From NCBI GenBank assembly GCA_029817715.1, contig JARUPY010000536.1, forward strand, positions 310,001 to 374,000: DNA of 64,000 bases. The letters are read 5' to 3'. Both the position numbers and the translations under genes were made by a program. How positions within the stretch are numbered: the stretch's first letter is position 1; each line of letters opens with the position of its first letter. Origin of the DNA: Melastoma dodecandrum. Lineage: Eukaryota > Streptophyta > Magnoliopsida > Myrtales > Melastomataceae. Below are positions 1-8,383 of the stretch, in pieces. Under the pieces are notes generated by a model. It did no database searches and was not told where the DNA came from. It saw nothing but the letters and a program-made list of their open reading frames with translations.

Positions 1-1106
1 ACGCCCGCCTCGGCGATCTGCTTCTTCACCTTCTGCACGCCGGGCAGCAGGCCCAGGATGCCCTGCATCCCGCCCATCTTCTTCATCTGGCGCAGCTGGT
101 CGGCCAGGTCCTCCAGGTCGAACTGGCCCTTGGCCAGCTTCCGGGCCATCTTCTCGGCCTTGGCGGCGTCCAGCTCGGTGGCGGCCTTCTCGACCAGGGC
201 CACGATGTCGCCGGAGCCGAGGATGCGGCCAGCGACGCGGTTGGCGTCGAACACCTCCAGCGCGTCGAGCTTCTCGCCCGCGCCCAGGAACTTGATCGGC
301 AGGCCGGTGACGTGGCGCATGGACAGCGCCGCGCCGCCGCGGCTGTCGCCGTCGGTGCGGGTCAGCACCATGCCGGTCAGGGGCAGGCGCTCGTGGAAGG
401 CCTTGGCCGTGCGCACCGCGTCCTGGCCGGTCAGGGCGTCGGCCACCAGCAGGATTTCATGAGGGTTCGAGATGCGGGCGATCTCGGCCGCCTCGCCCAT
501 CATCTGCTCGTCCAGCGTGGTGCGGCCGGCGGTGTCCAGGATCAGGACGTCGTAGCCGCCCAGGCGCGCGGCGTTCAGCGCGCGGCGGGTGATGTCCGGC
601 GCGCTCTGGCCGGCGAGGATCGGCAGAGTGTCCACGCCCACCTGCTGGCCGAGGGTGGCCAGCTGCTCCATCGCCGCGGGGCGGCGGGTGTCGAGGGAGG
701 CGAGCATGACCTTCTTACGCTCGAAGGTCTTCAGCCGGCTTGCAAGCTTGCCCGAGGTGGTCGTCTTGCCCGAGCCCTGCAGGCCGGCCATCACCACCAC
801 CACGGGCGGGGCGGCGTTGAAGTTCAGGCCCTGCGGCTCGGGCCCGCCCAGCATCTCCACCAGGCCGTCGTGGACGATCTTGACCACCTGCTCGGACGGC
901 TTGACCGCGCGCAGCACCTCCTCGCCGGTGGCGAGGTCGCGGGCCCTGGTGATGAAGTCCTTGACCGCGGGCAGCGCCACGTCGGCGTCCAGCATCGCCA
1001 GGCGGACCTCGCGCAGGGCCTCGTCGATGTCGGCAGGCGACAGCACGCCGCGACCGGTCATCCGGTCGAAGACGGTCGTCAGCCTGTCGCCTAAGCTCTC
1101 GAACAT
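1..1106 (-). CDS. ffh: Signal recognition particle protein Ffh (partial, C-terminus outside window)
   Basis: GTPase subunit of the signal recognition particle, which binds signal sequences at the ribosome and docks them to FtsY at the membrane. About 368 codons are visible. The N-terminal helical domain starts MFESLGDRLTTVFDRM. The G domain follows, with P-loop GLQGSGKTTT, the DTRRPAA segment, the DTAGRT motif and a TRTDGD segment. The start of the methionine-rich M domain (DLADQLRQMKKMGGMQG) is present. The gene has no stop codon because it runs off the left edge. The start is the ATG at 1104-1106. The call is firm from the motifs. Confidence 0.97.
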   Translation of the reverse strand, partial: MFESLGDRLTTVFDRMTGRGVLSPADIDEALREVRLAMLDADVALPAVKDFITRARDLATGEEVLRAVKPSEQVVKIVHDGLVEMLGGPEPQGLNFNAAPPVVVVMAGLQGSGKTTTSGKLASRLKTFERKKVMLASLDTRRPAAMEQLATLGQQVGVDTLPILAGQSAPDITRRALNAARLGGYDVLILDTAGRTTLDEQMMGEAAEIARISNPHEILLVADALTGQDAVRTAKAFHERLPLTGMVLTRTDGDSRGGAALSMRHVTGLPIKFLGAGEKLDALEVFDANRVAGRILGSGDIVALVEKAATELDAAKAEKMARKLAKGQFDLEDLADQLRQMKKMGGMQGILGLLPGVQKVKKQIAEAG

Positions 1107-1171
1107 CCAAAGCCTCGCATCGCGCGCCAACGCCCGATCATCTGGCGAGGGATGGGCCCAAACGCCAGCGA

Positions 1172-1199
1172 CCCCCGTGGACGATCACGTCGACGGGGG
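1172..1199. other. Intergenic hairpin upstream of ffh
   Basis: An 11-bp stem with one mismatch (left arm 1172-1182, right arm 1189-1199) around a 6-base loop, in the 255-bp gap between ffh and the next gene. No T-run follows on either strand, so a terminator role is unproven. The rest of the gap shows no gene. Confidence 0.4.
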
Positions 1200-1361
1200 G
1201 CCTCGCCGCCCTCGTCCGGATGGATCCTGCGCGAGCAGGCCGGGGTCGTGGCGGTGGAGGGCGCGATCAGGGATGGCGCCGAAGATCGGAGCTTTTAGGG
1301 GAAGCGGTAGGCACGGTCAACGGCTGATACGCGCCGATCAATGCCCCACATCCTCGGGAAC

Positions 1362-1826
1362 TCACGCCGCCTGGGCGTACTGGGACGCAGCGGGCGGCGC
1401 CTTGCCAGTTCTCTCGCGGCGCGACAGCCATGAGGAAGCGGTTCCAGCGGTGATGCAGCCCAGTATTAAGACGCTGATTACATTGTTAACGACTATGAAT
1501 AGCACCACATGGGGGCCGTCGCCGCCCAGCACCAGGCCATGAAGGCATAGAGTTATGCTTTGGAGGAGCATGGCCGCGCCCAACCACAGACTGCTGTGGC
1601 ATAGGGCCAAAATCAGTAGGCCGCCTGCCAGCGCGAAATCCACCGCCAGCATCCAGATGCCAGGTGTTGAGGGGAACGCCATGGCGAGAACGGCGTCACC
1701 TGCGAGCTCGCAGATCAGCAGCCATATGGCGCCCTGCCGCTCTGCGGGGCCGCCTTTAATCCATGCGAAAAGGCAGGTGGCGATAGTCGCCACCCACCCA
1801 ATCACCGAAATCCAACTATGTCCCAT
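1362..1826 (-). CDS. Hypothetical integral membrane protein
   Basis: 154-residue protein of unknown function. The sequence is almost wholly hydrophobic, with about five predicted membrane segments (IGWVATIATCLFAW near the N-terminus, then segments around residues 35-50, 57-75, 80-98 and 105-125) and a short basic, Ala-rich tail. I recognise no family. The coding region and its 3' end are visibly less GC-rich than the flanking genes, which hints at acquisition from elsewhere or weak codon selection. It begins at an ATG and lies tail-to-head upstream of ffh on the same strand, with a 255-bp gap, so co-transcription is doubtful. Confidence 0.6.
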   Translation of the reverse strand: MGHSWISVIGWVATIATCLFAWIKGGPAERQGAIWLLICELAGDAVLAMAFPSTPGIWMLAVDFALAGGLLILALCHSSLWLGAAMLLQSITLCLHGLVLGGDGPHVVLFIVVNNVISVLILGCITAGTASSWLSRRERTGKAPPAASQYAQAA

Positions 1827-1889
1827 GGAGCGCGAATCCGGCGGTGCTCCTCCGAATATTCCACAGGGCTGTTAAATTTACGCCAACGT

Positions 1890-2228
1890 TCAGCCGACTT
1901 CGCGGAGGTCGGCAGTGACGTACTGCGCCTTGGACGGGGGCTTGTCGCCGATGCCGGCCAGCTTCGTGCGGATGCCGGCGCGGAGCTTGGCGTCGGCCAG
2001 GTCGTGGTGGGCGGCGACCACGGCGTTGCGGGCTTCACCCAGCGCGGCGATGGCGGCGGTGGCCTTGGTGAAGGCTTCGTCCGCGAACACGGCCGACACG
2101 CCGAGCTCCTTGCGGGCCTTGATCAGTTCGCCGACCAGCAGCGACGCATCCGCGATCGCCTGGTCAATGGCGTTCTCGGTGGCGAACAGCTTGTTGGCCA
2201 CCTGCTGCGCGACGAGCGCTCGTTCCAT
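1890..2228 (-). CDS. Conserved hypothetical helical protein
   Basis: 112-residue, Ala-rich, probably all-helical cytoplasmic protein with no signal peptide or membrane segment and no catalytic motif that I recognise. I chose the ATG at 2226-2228, which gives MERALVAQQVANKL, because it sits just downstream of a GGAGGG ribosome binding site; an in-frame TTG lies 12 bases further upstream. Codon use matches the neighbours, so the gene is likely real. The AT-rich divergent region upstream (2229-2406) is shared with the hybrid kinase gene and contains a CtrA-like motif. Function unknown. Confidence 0.7.
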   Translation of the reverse strand: MERALVAQQVANKLFATENAIDQAIADASLLVGELIKARKELGVSAVFADEAFTKATAAIAALGEARNAVVAAHHDLADAKLRAGIRTKLAGIGDKPPSKAQYVTADLREVG

Positions 2229-2281
2229 GAAACCCTCCAAGTCCTCAAAGAGGAAGGTTAAGGGTAAACACGATATTAAGG

Positions 2282-2296
2282 TTAGCGCTAGGTTAA
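2282..2296. promoter_or_regulatory. Candidate CtrA-type box
   Basis: TTAG, then 7 bases, then TTAA: one mismatch from the Caulobacter CtrA consensus TTAA-N7-TTAA. It lies in the AT-rich divergent intergenic region between the small helical protein and the hybrid histidine kinase. Other TTAA half sites lie nearby at 2258-2280. Regulation by CtrA is an inference from the motif alone. Confidence 0.35.
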
Positions 2297-2406
2297 TTCC
2301 GCTGTATCCACAGCTATGCCCGGAAAGGTGGCGCCTCCGTGCGCACCCGGCCGGCCGCCCGGTCCGAATAGCGAAGCGTTAGCACTGGGCCGCTAAAGTC
2401 GGCCCG

Positions 2407-4386
2407 ATGTCGCCCGTTCCCCCCGCAGACAGGCTGAGCGTGATGTTCGCCGGACCGGCCGTCCGGCGCGCCGCGGTAGGGCCCCGGTCCCTGCAGGCGC
2501 GGATCAGCGCCGCCATCCTCGTGACCGTGGTGGCGGTCCTGTTCGTCGGCTGCACCCTCTTCATGCTCGAGCAGCATCGCGCCGAGCGCTTCGCCGCCCG
2601 CCGCGCCGACCAGCAGCTGGTCGACGTGCTGGGCGCGGGGTCCGCCCGCGCCCTGGCCCGAGGAGGCGATGCGGGGGCGGAGCATTACCTGCAGCTCTTG
2701 AGCCATCTGGACCAGGTCGCCTGGGGCGAGGTGACCACGGGGAACGGTCATCACCTGCGCTATCGCCGGCCGGGACCCCCGGCGCGGGGCCCAATCGCGC
2801 TCTATCGCTCCAGCCTGGGCTGGGAGAGCCCACAGGCGGGGCGGATCACCCTGGCCTTCGTGTCGCCCTCGGGCCGGGAGCTGGTGGGCCGCTACCTGGC
2901 CATGGGTGGGGCGCTGTTCTTCGCAGCGACGGCGCTCGCCCTGTTCTTGGGCCGCTGGCTGGCCGGGCGGATCACCACGCCCATGGCGCGCCTGTCCGCC
3001 GCCATGGAGACGGTAGGCCGCAGCGGCGCCTTCGAAATCCGCCTCCAGCCGGATGCGGGCGACGAGATCGGCCGGCTGACGGCCCGTTTCAACGACCTGA
3101 TGGCCCGCCTGGAGGTCAAGGACACCGCCTTGCGCCGCACCCTGGACGAGCTGGTGGAGGCGCGCGACGCGGCCGAGGCGGCGAACCTCGCCAAGTCGCA
3201 GTTCCTGGCCAACATCAGCCACGAGATCCGCACGCCCCTGAATGGCGTGCTGGCGATGGCGCAGATCCTCGCCCGCAGCCCGCTCCAGGCCGCCCAGCAC
3301 GAGCAGGTGCAGGTGATCCGCCAGTCGGGCGAGACGCTGCTCAGCCTGCTGAACGACATCCTGGACGTCTCCAAGATCGAGGCCGGCAAGCTGGAGACGG
3401 AGACCGTCGACTTCGACCTGGAGGCTGTGGTCCAGGCCACCGCGGCTGCCTTCGGCGGGGTGGCGGAGCGCAAGCGCCTGGACCTGCAGGTAGAGATCGC
3501 GCCGAACGGCGGCGGCTGGCGCTCGGGCGACGCCGCCCGGCTGCGCCAGGTGCTGAACAACTTCATCTCCAACGCCCTGAAGTTCACCGAGGCGGGCGGC
3601 GTGCGCGTCCGCGTGGACGGGGACGGCGAGGCCGGCGGCGCCGGCGTGCGGATCACCGTGCAGGACACCGGCATGGGCATCCCCGCCGACAAGCTGCCCC
3701 TGCTGTTCCAGAAGTTCACCCAGCTGGACGCCTCCACCACCCGCCGCTTCGGCGGGACGGGGCTTGGCCTGGCCATCTGCCGCGAGCTGGCCGAGCTGAT
3801 GGGCGGCTCGGTGTGGGTGGACAGCGCGCCGGGCCGCGGCTCGACCTTCGGCGTGGTCCTGCCGCTGCCGCGCGTCGCAAAGCCTCTGACCGCCTCGGAC
3901 GCGCCCCCGCCCGCGCCCCCCTTGGAGCCGATCCCGGCGGCCCCGGCGTCGGCCGCCCAGCCGGCCCTGCCGGCGGACGACGAAACCCCGGGGCTCCGCA
4001 TCCTGGCGGCGGAGGACAATCCGACCAACCAGCTGGTGCTGACCACGGTCATGCAGATCTTCGGCGTCGAGCTGACGCTGGCGGCGGACGGGCTGGAGGC
4101 GGTGGAGAGCTGGCGCGCCGGCGAGTACGACCTGATCCTGATGGACATCCAGATGCCGCGGATGGACGGGGTCGCCGCCACCCGTCTGATCCGGGCGGAA
4201 GAGGCGGCGAGCGGCCGGGTGCGCACGCCGATCCTGGCCCTGTCCGCCAATGCGCTGACGCATCAGGTCGAGCAGTATCTGGCGGCGGGGATGGACGGGC
4301 ACGTCGCCAAGCCGATCGAGCTGGCCAAGCTGCAGGCGGCGATCTCCGCCATGTTCGAGGGGCAGGACGCCGCCGCGGCCGCCTGA
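2407..4386 (+). CDS. Hybrid sensor histidine kinase / response regulator
   Basis: 659-residue inner-membrane hybrid kinase. A first membrane helix (about residues 20-40) and a second (about 165-185) bracket a periplasmic segment of roughly 120 residues. A HAMP linker follows (RWLAGRITTPMARLSAAM, about 185-240). The HisKA domain carries the phosphoacceptor His272 in ISHEIRTPLNG. The HATPase domain has an N box (NNFISNALKFT), G1 (DTGMGIP), an F box and G2 (GGTGLGLAI). After a Pro/Ala linker comes a C-terminal receiver domain with AEDN, phosphoacceptor Asp580 (LILMDIQMP) and a conserved Lys (VAKPIE). There is no output domain, so phosphate probably passes on through an Hpt protein. The stimulus cannot be read from the sequence. 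Confidence 0.93.
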   Translation: MSPVPPADRLSVMFAGPAVRRAAVGPRSLQARISAAILVTVVAVLFVGCTLFMLEQHRAERFAARRADQQLVDVLGAGSARALARGGDAGAEHYLQLLSHLDQVAWGEVTTGNGHHLRYRRPGPPARGPIALYRSSLGWESPQAGRITLAFVSPSGRELVGRYLAMGGALFFAATALALFLGRWLAGRITTPMARLSAAMETVGRSGAFEIRLQPDAGDEIGRLTARFNDLMARLEVKDTALRRTLDELVEARDAAEAANLAKSQFLANISHEIRTPLNGVLAMAQILARSPLQAAQHEQVQVIRQSGETLLSLLNDILDVSKIEAGKLETETVDFDLEAVVQATAAAFGGVAERKRLDLQVEIAPNGGGWRSGDAARLRQVLNNFISNALKFTEAGGVRVRVDGDGEAGGAGVRITVQDTGMGIPADKLPLLFQKFTQLDASTTRRFGGTGLGLAICRELAELMGGSVWVDSAPGRGSTFGVVLPLPRVAKPLTASDAPPPAPPLEPIPAAPASAAQPALPADDETPGLRILAAEDNPTNQLVLTTVMQIFGVELTLAADGLEAVESWRAGEYDLILMDIQMPRMDGVAATRLIRAEEAASGRVRTPILALSANALTHQVEQYLAAGMDGHVAKPIELAKLQAAISAMFEGQDAAAAA

Positions 4387-4466
4387 GCGGCCCTCTGTCG
4401 TTTCAGCGCGGCCGTGCGCCGGGGGCGCGGCCGGCTACCGGCCCGGCCCGCTATAGGCCCGGCCCG

Positions 4467-5039
4467 CTATCGGCATTGGGGCGCGGGGTCGACGCCCCAG
4501 ACCTCCGCGGCCGGCGCCCAGCCCTTGGCGTGGCCGATCGCCAGCCGGCACCAGCTTCCCTTGCACTCCTGCAGCTCGGCGATGGCGTGGCCGACCAGGG
4601 TGGCGGCGACAGGCGCATCCTCGCTGGCGTGGGCGTGCAACGGCAGGTCCTGGGCCTGGGTGCGCATCACGGTGCGCCGGGCGTCGGTGGTGCGGCGATG
4701 CACCCAGGACAGGGCGCCCTGGGCGTCGCAGACGCGCCGCCACTCCTCGGTCTCCGCCACCACCTGCACGGGCAGGCCCCGCACGCGGTAGATCCACTTC
4801 AGATCGTAGTCGTCGCCCGGGCCGCCGCGGGCGTTCACCTTGTCGAACTTCAGCGAGACGTAGCGGGGCACCGGCAGGCCGGACGGCGTCTGCCGTCCGG
4901 CCGCCTGGGTTTGGGCCTGCGGCGCCTCGGAATGGCGCGAACAGCCCGGCGCGAGGGCCGCGGCGAGCGCCACGGCCAGCGCCGCCCATTGGCCGGCTCT
5001 GGACGCTTTGCTACAGACCCTGACCCCGAGCGATCCCAC
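4467..5039 (-). CDS. Exported SH3-like domain protein
   Basis: About 190 residues. A hydrophobic N-terminus (WAALAVALAAALAPGC) suggests a signal peptide, possibly of lipoprotein type, although the lipobox is imperfect. The mature part resembles bacterial SH3 domain proteins: VSLKFDKVNARGGPGDDYD with a following WIYRVRGLPVQVVAETEEW segment, and a second SH3-like repeat at VGHAIAELQECKGSWCRLA ending in GWAPAAEVWG. Such proteins usually act at the cell wall or in the periplasm. No ATG is available, so I chose the GTG at 5037-5039. That leaves only about 21 bases to the divergent dehydrogenase start, so start and promoter layout are uncertain. Confidence 0.75.
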   Translation of the reverse strand: MGSLGVRVCSKASRAGQWAALAVALAAALAPGCSRHSEAPQAQTQAAGRQTPSGLPVPRYVSLKFDKVNARGGPGDDYDLKWIYRVRGLPVQVVAETEEWRRVCDAQGALSWVHRRTTDARRTVMRTQAQDLPLHAHASEDAPVAATLVGHAIAELQECKGSWCRLAIGHAKGWAPAAEVWGVDPAPQCR

Positions 5040-5060
5040 GCGCTCTTCTCCTTCGCCCCC

Positions 5061-6047
5061 ATGGCCGACCGCAAGCTCAAAGTCGTCGTCACGCGCAAAC
5101 TCCCCGATGCGGTGGAGGCGCGCATGCGCGAGCTGTTCGACGTCGAGCTGAACGCCGCCGATCGTCCGATGTCGGCCGAAGCGCTGGCCGCCGGCCTCGC
5201 CCGCGCGGACGTGCTGGCCCCCACCGTCACCGACCGCATCGACGCGGCCTTGATCGCCCGGGCCGGGCCGCAGCTGAAGCTGATCGCCAACTTCGGCGCG
5301 GGGTTCGAGCACATCGACGTGGCCTCCGCCAACGCCCGCGGCATCGTGGTGACCAACACGCCGGGCGTCCTGACGGAAGATACCGCCGATGTCGCCATGG
5401 CGCTGATCCTGGCGGTCTCCCGCCGCCTGGTGGAGGGGGAGAAGGCGCTGGAGGCCGGCCGCTTCGCCGGCTGGTCGCCCACCTGGATGATGGGCCGGCG
5501 CATCCGCGGCAAGGCGCTGGGCATTGTCGGCATGGGCCGGATCGGCCAGGCGGTCGCCCGCCGCGCCCAGGCGTTCGGGCTGTCGATCCACTACCACAAC
5601 CGCAGGCCCGTTCCCGTCGCGCTGGGCGAGGCGCTGGAGGCGACCTACTGGGAGAGCCTGGACCAGATGCTGGCGCGGATGGACATCGTGTCCCTGAACT
5701 GCCCGCACACCCCGGCCACCTACCACCTGATCTCGGCGCGGCGGCTGAGGCTGATGCCGCGCCACGCCATCCTGGTGAACACCGCCCGCGGCGGCGTGGT
5801 GGACGAGAACGCCCTGGCGCTGCAGCTGGCGGACGGGGCCCTGGGCGGCGCGGGGCTGGACGTGTTCGAGAACGAGCCCGCCGTCGACGCGCGGCTGCTG
5901 AAGCTGCCCAACGTGGTGCTGCTTCCGCACCTGGGCTCGGCCACCGAGGAGGGGCGGGCCGAAATGGGCGACAAGGTGATTATCAACATCAAGGCGTTCC
6001 AGGACGGCCACCGCCCGCCGGACCGCATTCTGCCCTCGATGCTGTGA
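5061..6047 (+). CDS. D-2-hydroxyacid dehydrogenase (glyoxylate/hydroxypyruvate reductase-like)
   Basis: 328-residue NAD(P)-dependent D-2-hydroxyacid dehydrogenase. The nucleotide-binding motif is GIVGMGRIGQAVARRAQ, the substrate-binding region is ANFGAGFEHID, and the catalytic Arg (NTARGGVVDE), Glu (ENEPAV) and His (LLPHLGSAT) are in place. Length and order fit the GyaR/GhrB-type glyoxylate reductases; the exact substrate cannot be decided from sequence. The start is the ATG at 5061-5063 (MADRKLKVVVTRKLP); longer versions of the frame run into antisense sequence of the divergent gene. It is followed by two different palindromes. Confidence 0.92.
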   Translation: MADRKLKVVVTRKLPDAVEARMRELFDVELNAADRPMSAEALAAGLARADVLAPTVTDRIDAALIARAGPQLKLIANFGAGFEHIDVASANARGIVVTNTPGVLTEDTADVAMALILAVSRRLVEGEKALEAGRFAGWSPTWMMGRRIRGKALGIVGMGRIGQAVARRAQAFGLSIHYHNRRPVPVALGEALEATYWESLDQMLARMDIVSLNCPHTPATYHLISARRLRLMPRHAILVNTARGGVVDENALALQLADGALGGAGLDVFENEPAVDARLLKLPNVVLLPHLGSATEEGRAEMGDKVIINIKAFQDGHRPPDRILPSML

Positions 6048-6096
6048 CGCCGATCGACCCGCCCGCCCGTGGGCGGCGGCAGCGCGGAGGAAGTCA

Positions 6097-6131
6097 GAGC
6101 ATTTTTGATTCAGGCTGAATCAAAAATGCTC
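6097..6131. repeat. 35-bp perfect palindrome
   Basis: Two perfect 16-base arms starting GAGCATTTTTGATT around a 3-base centre (GGC). It lies 49 bp after the dehydrogenase stop codon. Because each arm holds an A/T run it could end transcription, but it looks like an interspersed intergenic palindrome. Confidence 0.75.
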
Positions 6132-6148
6132 GCGAAATCCAATGTTCA

Positions 6149-6196
6149 GAGCATGATAGTCGCCAAAACCGGCGTCCACCTTCGGCTATCATGCTC
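6149..6196. repeat. 48-bp dispersed palindromic repeat, copy 1
   Basis: Ends in 11-base inverted arms (GAGCATGATAG and its complement). Its reverse complement matches the copy at 50414-50461 at 44 of 48 positions. It is intergenic, 17 bp after the 35-bp palindrome. Confidence 0.85.
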
Positions 6197-6204
6197 GAGG
6201 CGGA

Positions 6205-6238
6205 CAAAAGACAAAGGGCGCTCCTGAGAGCGCCCTTG
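6205..6238 (-). terminator. Rho-independent terminator for the DUF6481 gene
   Basis: On the minus strand, a 10-bp stem (AAGGGCGCTC and its complement) with a 4-base loop is followed by a T-rich tail (TGTCTTTTG). It lies just after the stop codon of the gene ending at 6265. Confidence 0.8.
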
Positions 6239-6264
6239 GCGTACCGTTCAAGCTCGCAGGCCGG

Positions 6265-6621
6265 TCAGCCCCGGGAGTACATGGCCAGGCGAGCGGCCCG
6301 GCGGGACTGGGAGTCCATCTTCTCCAGCTGCTTGCGTTCCTTGCGCTGGTTGCGCTTGGCGTCGAGCAGGGCCTGCTCCTCGGCCAGGCGGGCCGCACGG
6401 ATGGCTTCCTCGGAGGCGGCGCGCTCGACACGCTGCTTCTCCTTCTCCTCCGCGCGAGCGGCGCGGACCGCCTCGAGCTCCTGCTGGCGGCGGGTTTCCC
6501 GGTCCACCAGGTTCTCGGCGACGACGGTAGGCTTGGGCTTGAAGCGGGCGAGCATCGCCTTCTTGGCTTCCGCGGCTGCGGTGAGGCGATCGTTGAAACC
6601 AGGATTAGCCGCTTGCTTCAT
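6265..6621 (-). CDS. DUF6481 family protein
   Basis: 118 residues, very rich in Ala, Arg, Lys and Glu, and predicted to form one long charged helix or coiled coil (about residues 40-105, e.g. RRQQELEAVRAARAEEKEK). The N-terminus MKQAANPGFNDRLTAAAEAKKAML and the basic C-terminus fit the DUF6481 family of small alphaproteobacterial proteins, whose function is unknown. ATG start with AGGAC upstream. It is a single-gene unit closed by a clear terminator, so it is probably transcribed alone. Confidence 0.8.
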   Translation of the reverse strand: MKQAANPGFNDRLTAAAEAKKAMLARFKPKPTVVAENLVDRETRRQQELEAVRAARAEEKEKQRVERAASEEAIRAARLAEEQALLDAKRNQRKERKQLEKMDSQSRRAARLAMYSRG

Positions 6622-6752
6622 GTAAGTCCTGAAATGTTGACGAGGCAGATCGCGGCCGCACGGGTGGTCGGTCTCACGATCCGCGCGCCATATAGTGTGG
6701 TTTGAAGCTTTTCGGAAGATGGCGCGGGCGATTTTCGCGCGCCTGCGACGGC

Positions 6753-7490
6753 CTATCCGCCGATCGCCGCCTCCAGCCGGTGGGAGACCGCCTCGGCGAT
6801 CGGGCCGAACCGCGGGTCGGCGCGGAACCCGGGCAGGCGGGGCAGGGGGGCCGCCACCGGGATCTCCGCGGCGATGCGCCCGGGGCCGGAGGTCAGCACC
6901 ACCACGCGCGAGGCCATGTAGACCGCCTCCTCCACGCTATGGGTGACGAAGACGGTGGCCACTTCGTCCTGCATGGCCAGGGCCAGCACGTCGTCGGCCA
7001 GCCGGCGTCGGGTGATCTCGTCCAGGGCCGCGAACGGCTCGTCCAGCAGGAGGAGCCGCGGCCCCGTGACCAGGGCGCGGGCCAGAGAGACCCGCATGGC
7101 CATGCCGCCGGACAGCTGCGCCGGCCTCAGCCGCTCCGCGCCGCCCAGCCCGACGCGGGCGAGGGCCGTCGCGGCGCGGTCGCGCGCCTCGCTCCGGCGG
7201 ACGCCCGCCAGCGCCAGCGGCAGGGCGACGTTGGCCAGGGCGTCGGACCAGGGCGTCAGGGTCGGCGCCTGGAACACCACGGCGGTCTCGCCCCGGCCGG
7301 CGGCGCGGCTCACACGTCCGCGGGTCGGGGGCTCCAGCCCCGCCAGCAGGCGCAGCGCCGTCGACTTGCCACTGCCCGACGGCCCCACCAGGGACACCAC
7401 CTCGCCGGCCTCAACGGAGAGGCTGAGGGGGCCGAGCGCGGGGCGGCCGCGGTAATCGACCTCCGCATCGGTCAGGGCGGCGACGGGCAT
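6753..7490 (-). CDS. ABC transporter ATP-binding protein, nitrate/sulfonate/taurine type
   Basis: 245-residue ATPase with Walker A (GPSGSGKST), Q loop (VVFQAPTLTPW), signature (LSGGMAMRVSLARAL), Walker B (LLLLDEPFAALD) and switch His (VFVTHSVEEA). The closing segment, VYMASRVVVLTSGPGRI, is typical of the NrtD/SsuB/TauB branch that works with two permeases and a periplasmic binding protein. None of these partners lies next to it: the only same-strand neighbour is the DUF72 gene 56 bp upstream. It is therefore an orphan here, and its substrate is undetermined. ATG start at 7488-7490. Confidence 0.88.
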   Translation of the reverse strand: MPVAALTDAEVDYRGRPALGPLSLSVEAGEVVSLVGPSGSGKSTALRLLAGLEPPTRGRVSRAAGRGETAVVFQAPTLTPWSDALANVALPLALAGVRRSEARDRAATALARVGLGGAERLRPAQLSGGMAMRVSLARALVTGPRLLLLDEPFAALDEITRRRLADDVLALAMQDEVATVFVTHSVEEAVYMASRVVVLTSGPGRIAAEIPVAAPLPRLPGFRADPRFGPIAEAVSHRLEAAIGG

Positions 7491-7546
7491 GGCGCTGTGT
7501 GGCGGCGCAAGGCGGCGCTGTCCAGCCGCGGGGGACGATGGCGGCG

Positions 7547-8326
7547 TCAGACCCGGGCCAGCAGCGCCTGGGCGGCGGCGGGGGCGCGCACCTTGGCCCC
7601 GTTGATCATGAAGACGAACACCTCGCGCGGGCCGCCGGCCCGGGGGCTCGTCACATAGTCCAGGCCGTCCGGCGCCGCGCCCCGGGCCCACGCCTTGGCC
7701 ACCTCGGCGAAGCGGTCCAGGTCGGCGAGCGAATAGCCGGTCTCGATCTCCTCCTTCGCATCCTCCAGCCGGGCGTAGACGAAGTCGGCGGTGGGATCGG
7801 CGATGGCGGGATACTTGGCGCTGTCGGCGAAGACGATCGCCGCGCCGCGCTCGCGCGCCAGCTCCACGAAGGCAGGATCGCGGAAGCTCTCGTGGCGGAC
7901 CTCCAGCGCGTGGCGCAGCCTGGTTCCGCCGGCGGTCTGAGGCAGCAGGTCGAGGAAGGCGGCGAAGTCGTCGCGCTCGAACGTCGTCGTCGGCATGAAC
8001 TGCCACAGGATCGGGCCGAGCTTGGGACCCAGCTCCGTCAGCCCGCTGTCCAGGAACTTGCCGACGGACTCCCCGCCGTCCGCCAGCACCTTGCGGTTGG
8101 TGCAGAAGCGCGTCGCCTTGACCGTGAAGACGAAACCCTCCGGCGCCTCGGCCGCCCACTTGGCGAAGGTCGCCGGGGTCTGGGTGCGGTAGTAGGTGCC
8201 GTTGATCTCGATCGTCGTCATGGCCCGGCTGGCGTAGCTCAGCTCGCGCGCCTGGGGCAGGTCGGCGGGGAAGAAGGTCCCGCGCCAGGGCTCGAAGGTC
8301 CAGCCGCCTATGCCGACACGGATCAT
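7547..8326 (-). CDS. DUF72 (YecE) family protein
   Basis: 259-residue protein of the DUF72/YecE family, which has a TIM-barrel fold and no agreed biochemical function. Visible family features are the N-terminal GIGGWTFEPWRGTFFP, the TIEINGTYYR segment, FVFTVKATRFCTN, GPILWQFMPTT, HALEVRHESF and the late YARLEDAKEE region. Length is normal for the family. It lies upstream of the orphan ABC ATPase on the same strand with a short gap, so the two may be co-transcribed, although no functional link is known. Confidence 0.9.
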   Translation of the reverse strand: MIRVGIGGWTFEPWRGTFFPADLPQARELSYASRAMTTIEINGTYYRTQTPATFAKWAAEAPEGFVFTVKATRFCTNRKVLADGGESVGKFLDSGLTELGPKLGPILWQFMPTTTFERDDFAAFLDLLPQTAGGTRLRHALEVRHESFRDPAFVELARERGAAIVFADSAKYPAIADPTADFVYARLEDAKEEIETGYSLADLDRFAEVAKAWARGAAPDGLDYVTSPRAGGPREVFVFMINGAKVRAPAAAQALLARV

Positions 8327-8383
8327 GGGAAGGTCTCGTCCTATCGTCCGAGCCTGATCCTAATGCGGATAGGCCGCGGCGGG

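Noticed and set aside
2314..4302. 662-codon open frame antisense to the hybrid kinase, and similar very long antisense frames opposite acs (29226-31502) and hisC/serine hydrolase (14755-17079)
   Set aside because: Typical of very high GC coding DNA, where antisense frames lack stops. Composition is Arg/Gly/Gln/His-rich with no domains, while the opposite strand encodes clear enzymes.
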